6,499 nucleotides of DNA, from NCBI GenBank assembly GCA_030636485.1, contig DAOVWV010000097.1, forward strand, positions 1 to 6,499. The letters are read 5' to 3'. The DNA comes from Methyloprofundus sp. Lineage in GTDB: Bacteria; Pseudomonadota; Gammaproteobacteria; Methylococcales; Methylomonadaceae. Each line of letters starts with the position of its first letter. Position 1 is the first letter of the stretch. Under the pieces are notes generated by a model. It was not told the DNA's origin. It ran no database searches and was given only the letters and a program-made list of their open reading frames with translations. Positions 5,523 to 6,499 of the stretch are shown piece after piece. A program made the translations under genes and the position numbers.

Positions 5523-6499
5523 TCATTCAGATGACGCAACTTTCTGTTCGTTTTCATAGACAAAATAAGGATCATTCTCACCTTCTATCACCAATCTATC
5601 TATCACAACCTTTGCAACACCCTTAGCTGATGGAATCTCATACATGGTATCTAATAGTACACTTTCAACAATGGTTCTTAACCCCCGTGCTCCCGTCTTG
5701 CGCTGCATAGACTTTTGCACAATGGCAGACAATGAATCTTCACGGAACACCAGCTCAGTCCCTTCCATTTCAAACAACTTCTGATATTGTTTGGTGAGAG
5801 AATTTTTAGGCTCCGTTAACACTTGAATCAAAGCCTCTTCACTCAGCTCTTCCAGCGTAGCAACCACCGGCAAACGACCAATAAACTCAGGAATCAACCC
5901 ATAGCGAATCAAATCTTCTGCCTCTACTTCAGCAAATAACTCACCCACATTCTTCTCATCGTCCTTGGTCTTAACCTCGGCTGAAAAACCGATACCGCCT
6001 TTTTCAGAGCGCTGCTTTATCACCTTGTCCAAACCTGAAAAGGCTCCGCCAACAATAAACAGAATATTGGCTGTATTAACCTGAATAGTCTCTTGCTGTG
6101 GGTTTTTACGACCTCCCTGAGGAGATACCGAAGCTACCGTACCTTCGATGAGCTTTAATAGTGCTTGCTGAACCCCTTCACCCGAAACATCCCGGGTAAT
6201 GGATGGGTTTTCAGATTTTCTGGAAATCTTATCAATTTCATCTATATAAACAATACCTGACTCAGCCTTTTCAACATTAAAATCACATTTCTGTAGAATT
6301 TTCTGAATAATGTTTTCAACATCATCACCAACATAACCTGCTTCGGTTAAAGTCGTCGCATCAGCCATAACAAAGGGCACATCAAGCACTCTAGCCAAAG
6401 TCTCTGCTAATAATGTTTTTCCTGAGCCAGTGGGGCCGATTAGCAAAATATTACTTTTTGCCAACTCAATGTCGCCCTCTTTATCCGCATGGCTATGTA
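5523..6499 (-). CDS. clpX: ClpX, ATPase/unfoldase subunit of the ClpXP protease (5' end missing)
   Basis: 324 residues are encoded; the frame continues through the right edge. By comparison with the roughly 424-residue family, about 100 residues, including the N-terminal zinc-binding domain, are outside. ClpX is a hexameric AAA+ unfoldase that feeds tagged proteins (such as those with ssrA tags) to ClpP. Seen: Walker A GPTGSGKT (codons 6437-6414), pore-1 loop GYVG, Walker [12 protein letters not shown] ClpP-contact loop (GGIGFSAEV), box VII EFIGRLP and sensor-2 GARGLR. The upstream residues HADKEGDIE run in frame before the TTG at 6462-6464, so that TTG is internal and not the start. Odd: the substrate-binding RKH loop reads RKN (codon at 6102-6104). 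The stop TGA is followed by a strong terminator. clpP would be expected just beyond the right edge. Confidence 0.97.
   Translation of the reverse strand, partial: HSHADKEGDIELAKSNILLIGPTGSGKTLLAETLARVLDVPFVMADATTLTEAGYVGDDVENIIQKILQKCDFNVEKAESGIVYIDEIDKISRKSENPSITRDVSGEGVQQALLKLIEGTVASVSPQGGRKNPQQETIQVNTANILFIVGGAFSGLDKVIKQRSEKGGIGFSAEVKTKDDEKNVGELFAEVEAEDLIRYGLIPEFIGRLPVVATLEELSEEALIQVLTEPKNSLTKQYQKLFEMEGTELVFREDSLSAIVQKSMQRKTGARGLRTIVESVLLDTMYEIPSAKGVAKVVIDRLVIEGENDPYFVYENEQKVASSE

Noticed and set aside
6462..6464. TTG as the start of a short ClpX
   Set aside because: Conserved ClpX residues continue in frame upstream to the window edge, so the TTG is an internal leucine codon.

Overview
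The window is a conserved protein-quality-control neighbourhood of a gammaproteobacterium. Every supportable gene lies on the minus strand, so it reads right to left: clpX (5' end cut by the right edge), lon, hupB, tRNA-Val(UAC), tRNA-Asp(GUC), ppiD (3' end cut by the left edge). The clpX-lon-hupB-ppiD order, the close similarity of the encoded proteins to the Escherichia/Pseudomonas families, the moderately low GC and the A/T-rich spacers fit a gammaproteobacterium. The tRNA pair between hupB and ppiD, absent at this point in E. coli as I recall it, suggests a non-enteric lineage (Pseudomonas-like or methanotroph-like, from memory only). I cannot name a genus.

Layout in transcription order. 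(1) 6499-5523: ClpX from just before Walker A to its stop, followed by a strong near-perfect palindromic terminator (5461-5499). (2) 5441-5413: a lon promoter that can be read as sigma-32-like or sigma-70-like, then lon (5375-2955), 806 residues with all catalytic residues intact. (3) 2930-2901: a good sigma-70 promoter for hupB, then hupB (2814-2539). (4) Immediately after hupB, a perfect 26-bp A/T-only palindrome occupies the UP-element position of a near-consensus promoter (2506-2479) that drives tRNA-Val and tRNA-Asp. Both tRNAs encode their CCA ends and are followed by a terminator (2252-2289). (5) About 435 bases without a convincing gene, containing a few weak signals: a lone TATAAT, a 13-codon ORF behind a purine-rich tract, and a sigma-E-like motif. 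(6) ppiD (1816 to the left edge), an open frame of 605 whole codons and the largest gene after lon.

The proteins share a theme. ClpX unfolds substrates for ClpP, Lon degrades misfolded and regulatory proteins, PpiD assists newly exported proteins at the periplasmic side of the Sec translocon, and HU organises the nucleoid (HU subunits are known Lon substrates in E. coli). This is mostly ordinary housekeeping territory and I find no undescribed system. The points most worth a second look are a His-to-Asn change in the ClpX RKH pore loop, the palindromic UP-like element between hupB and the tRNAs, and possible stress-sigma promoters for lon and ppiD.
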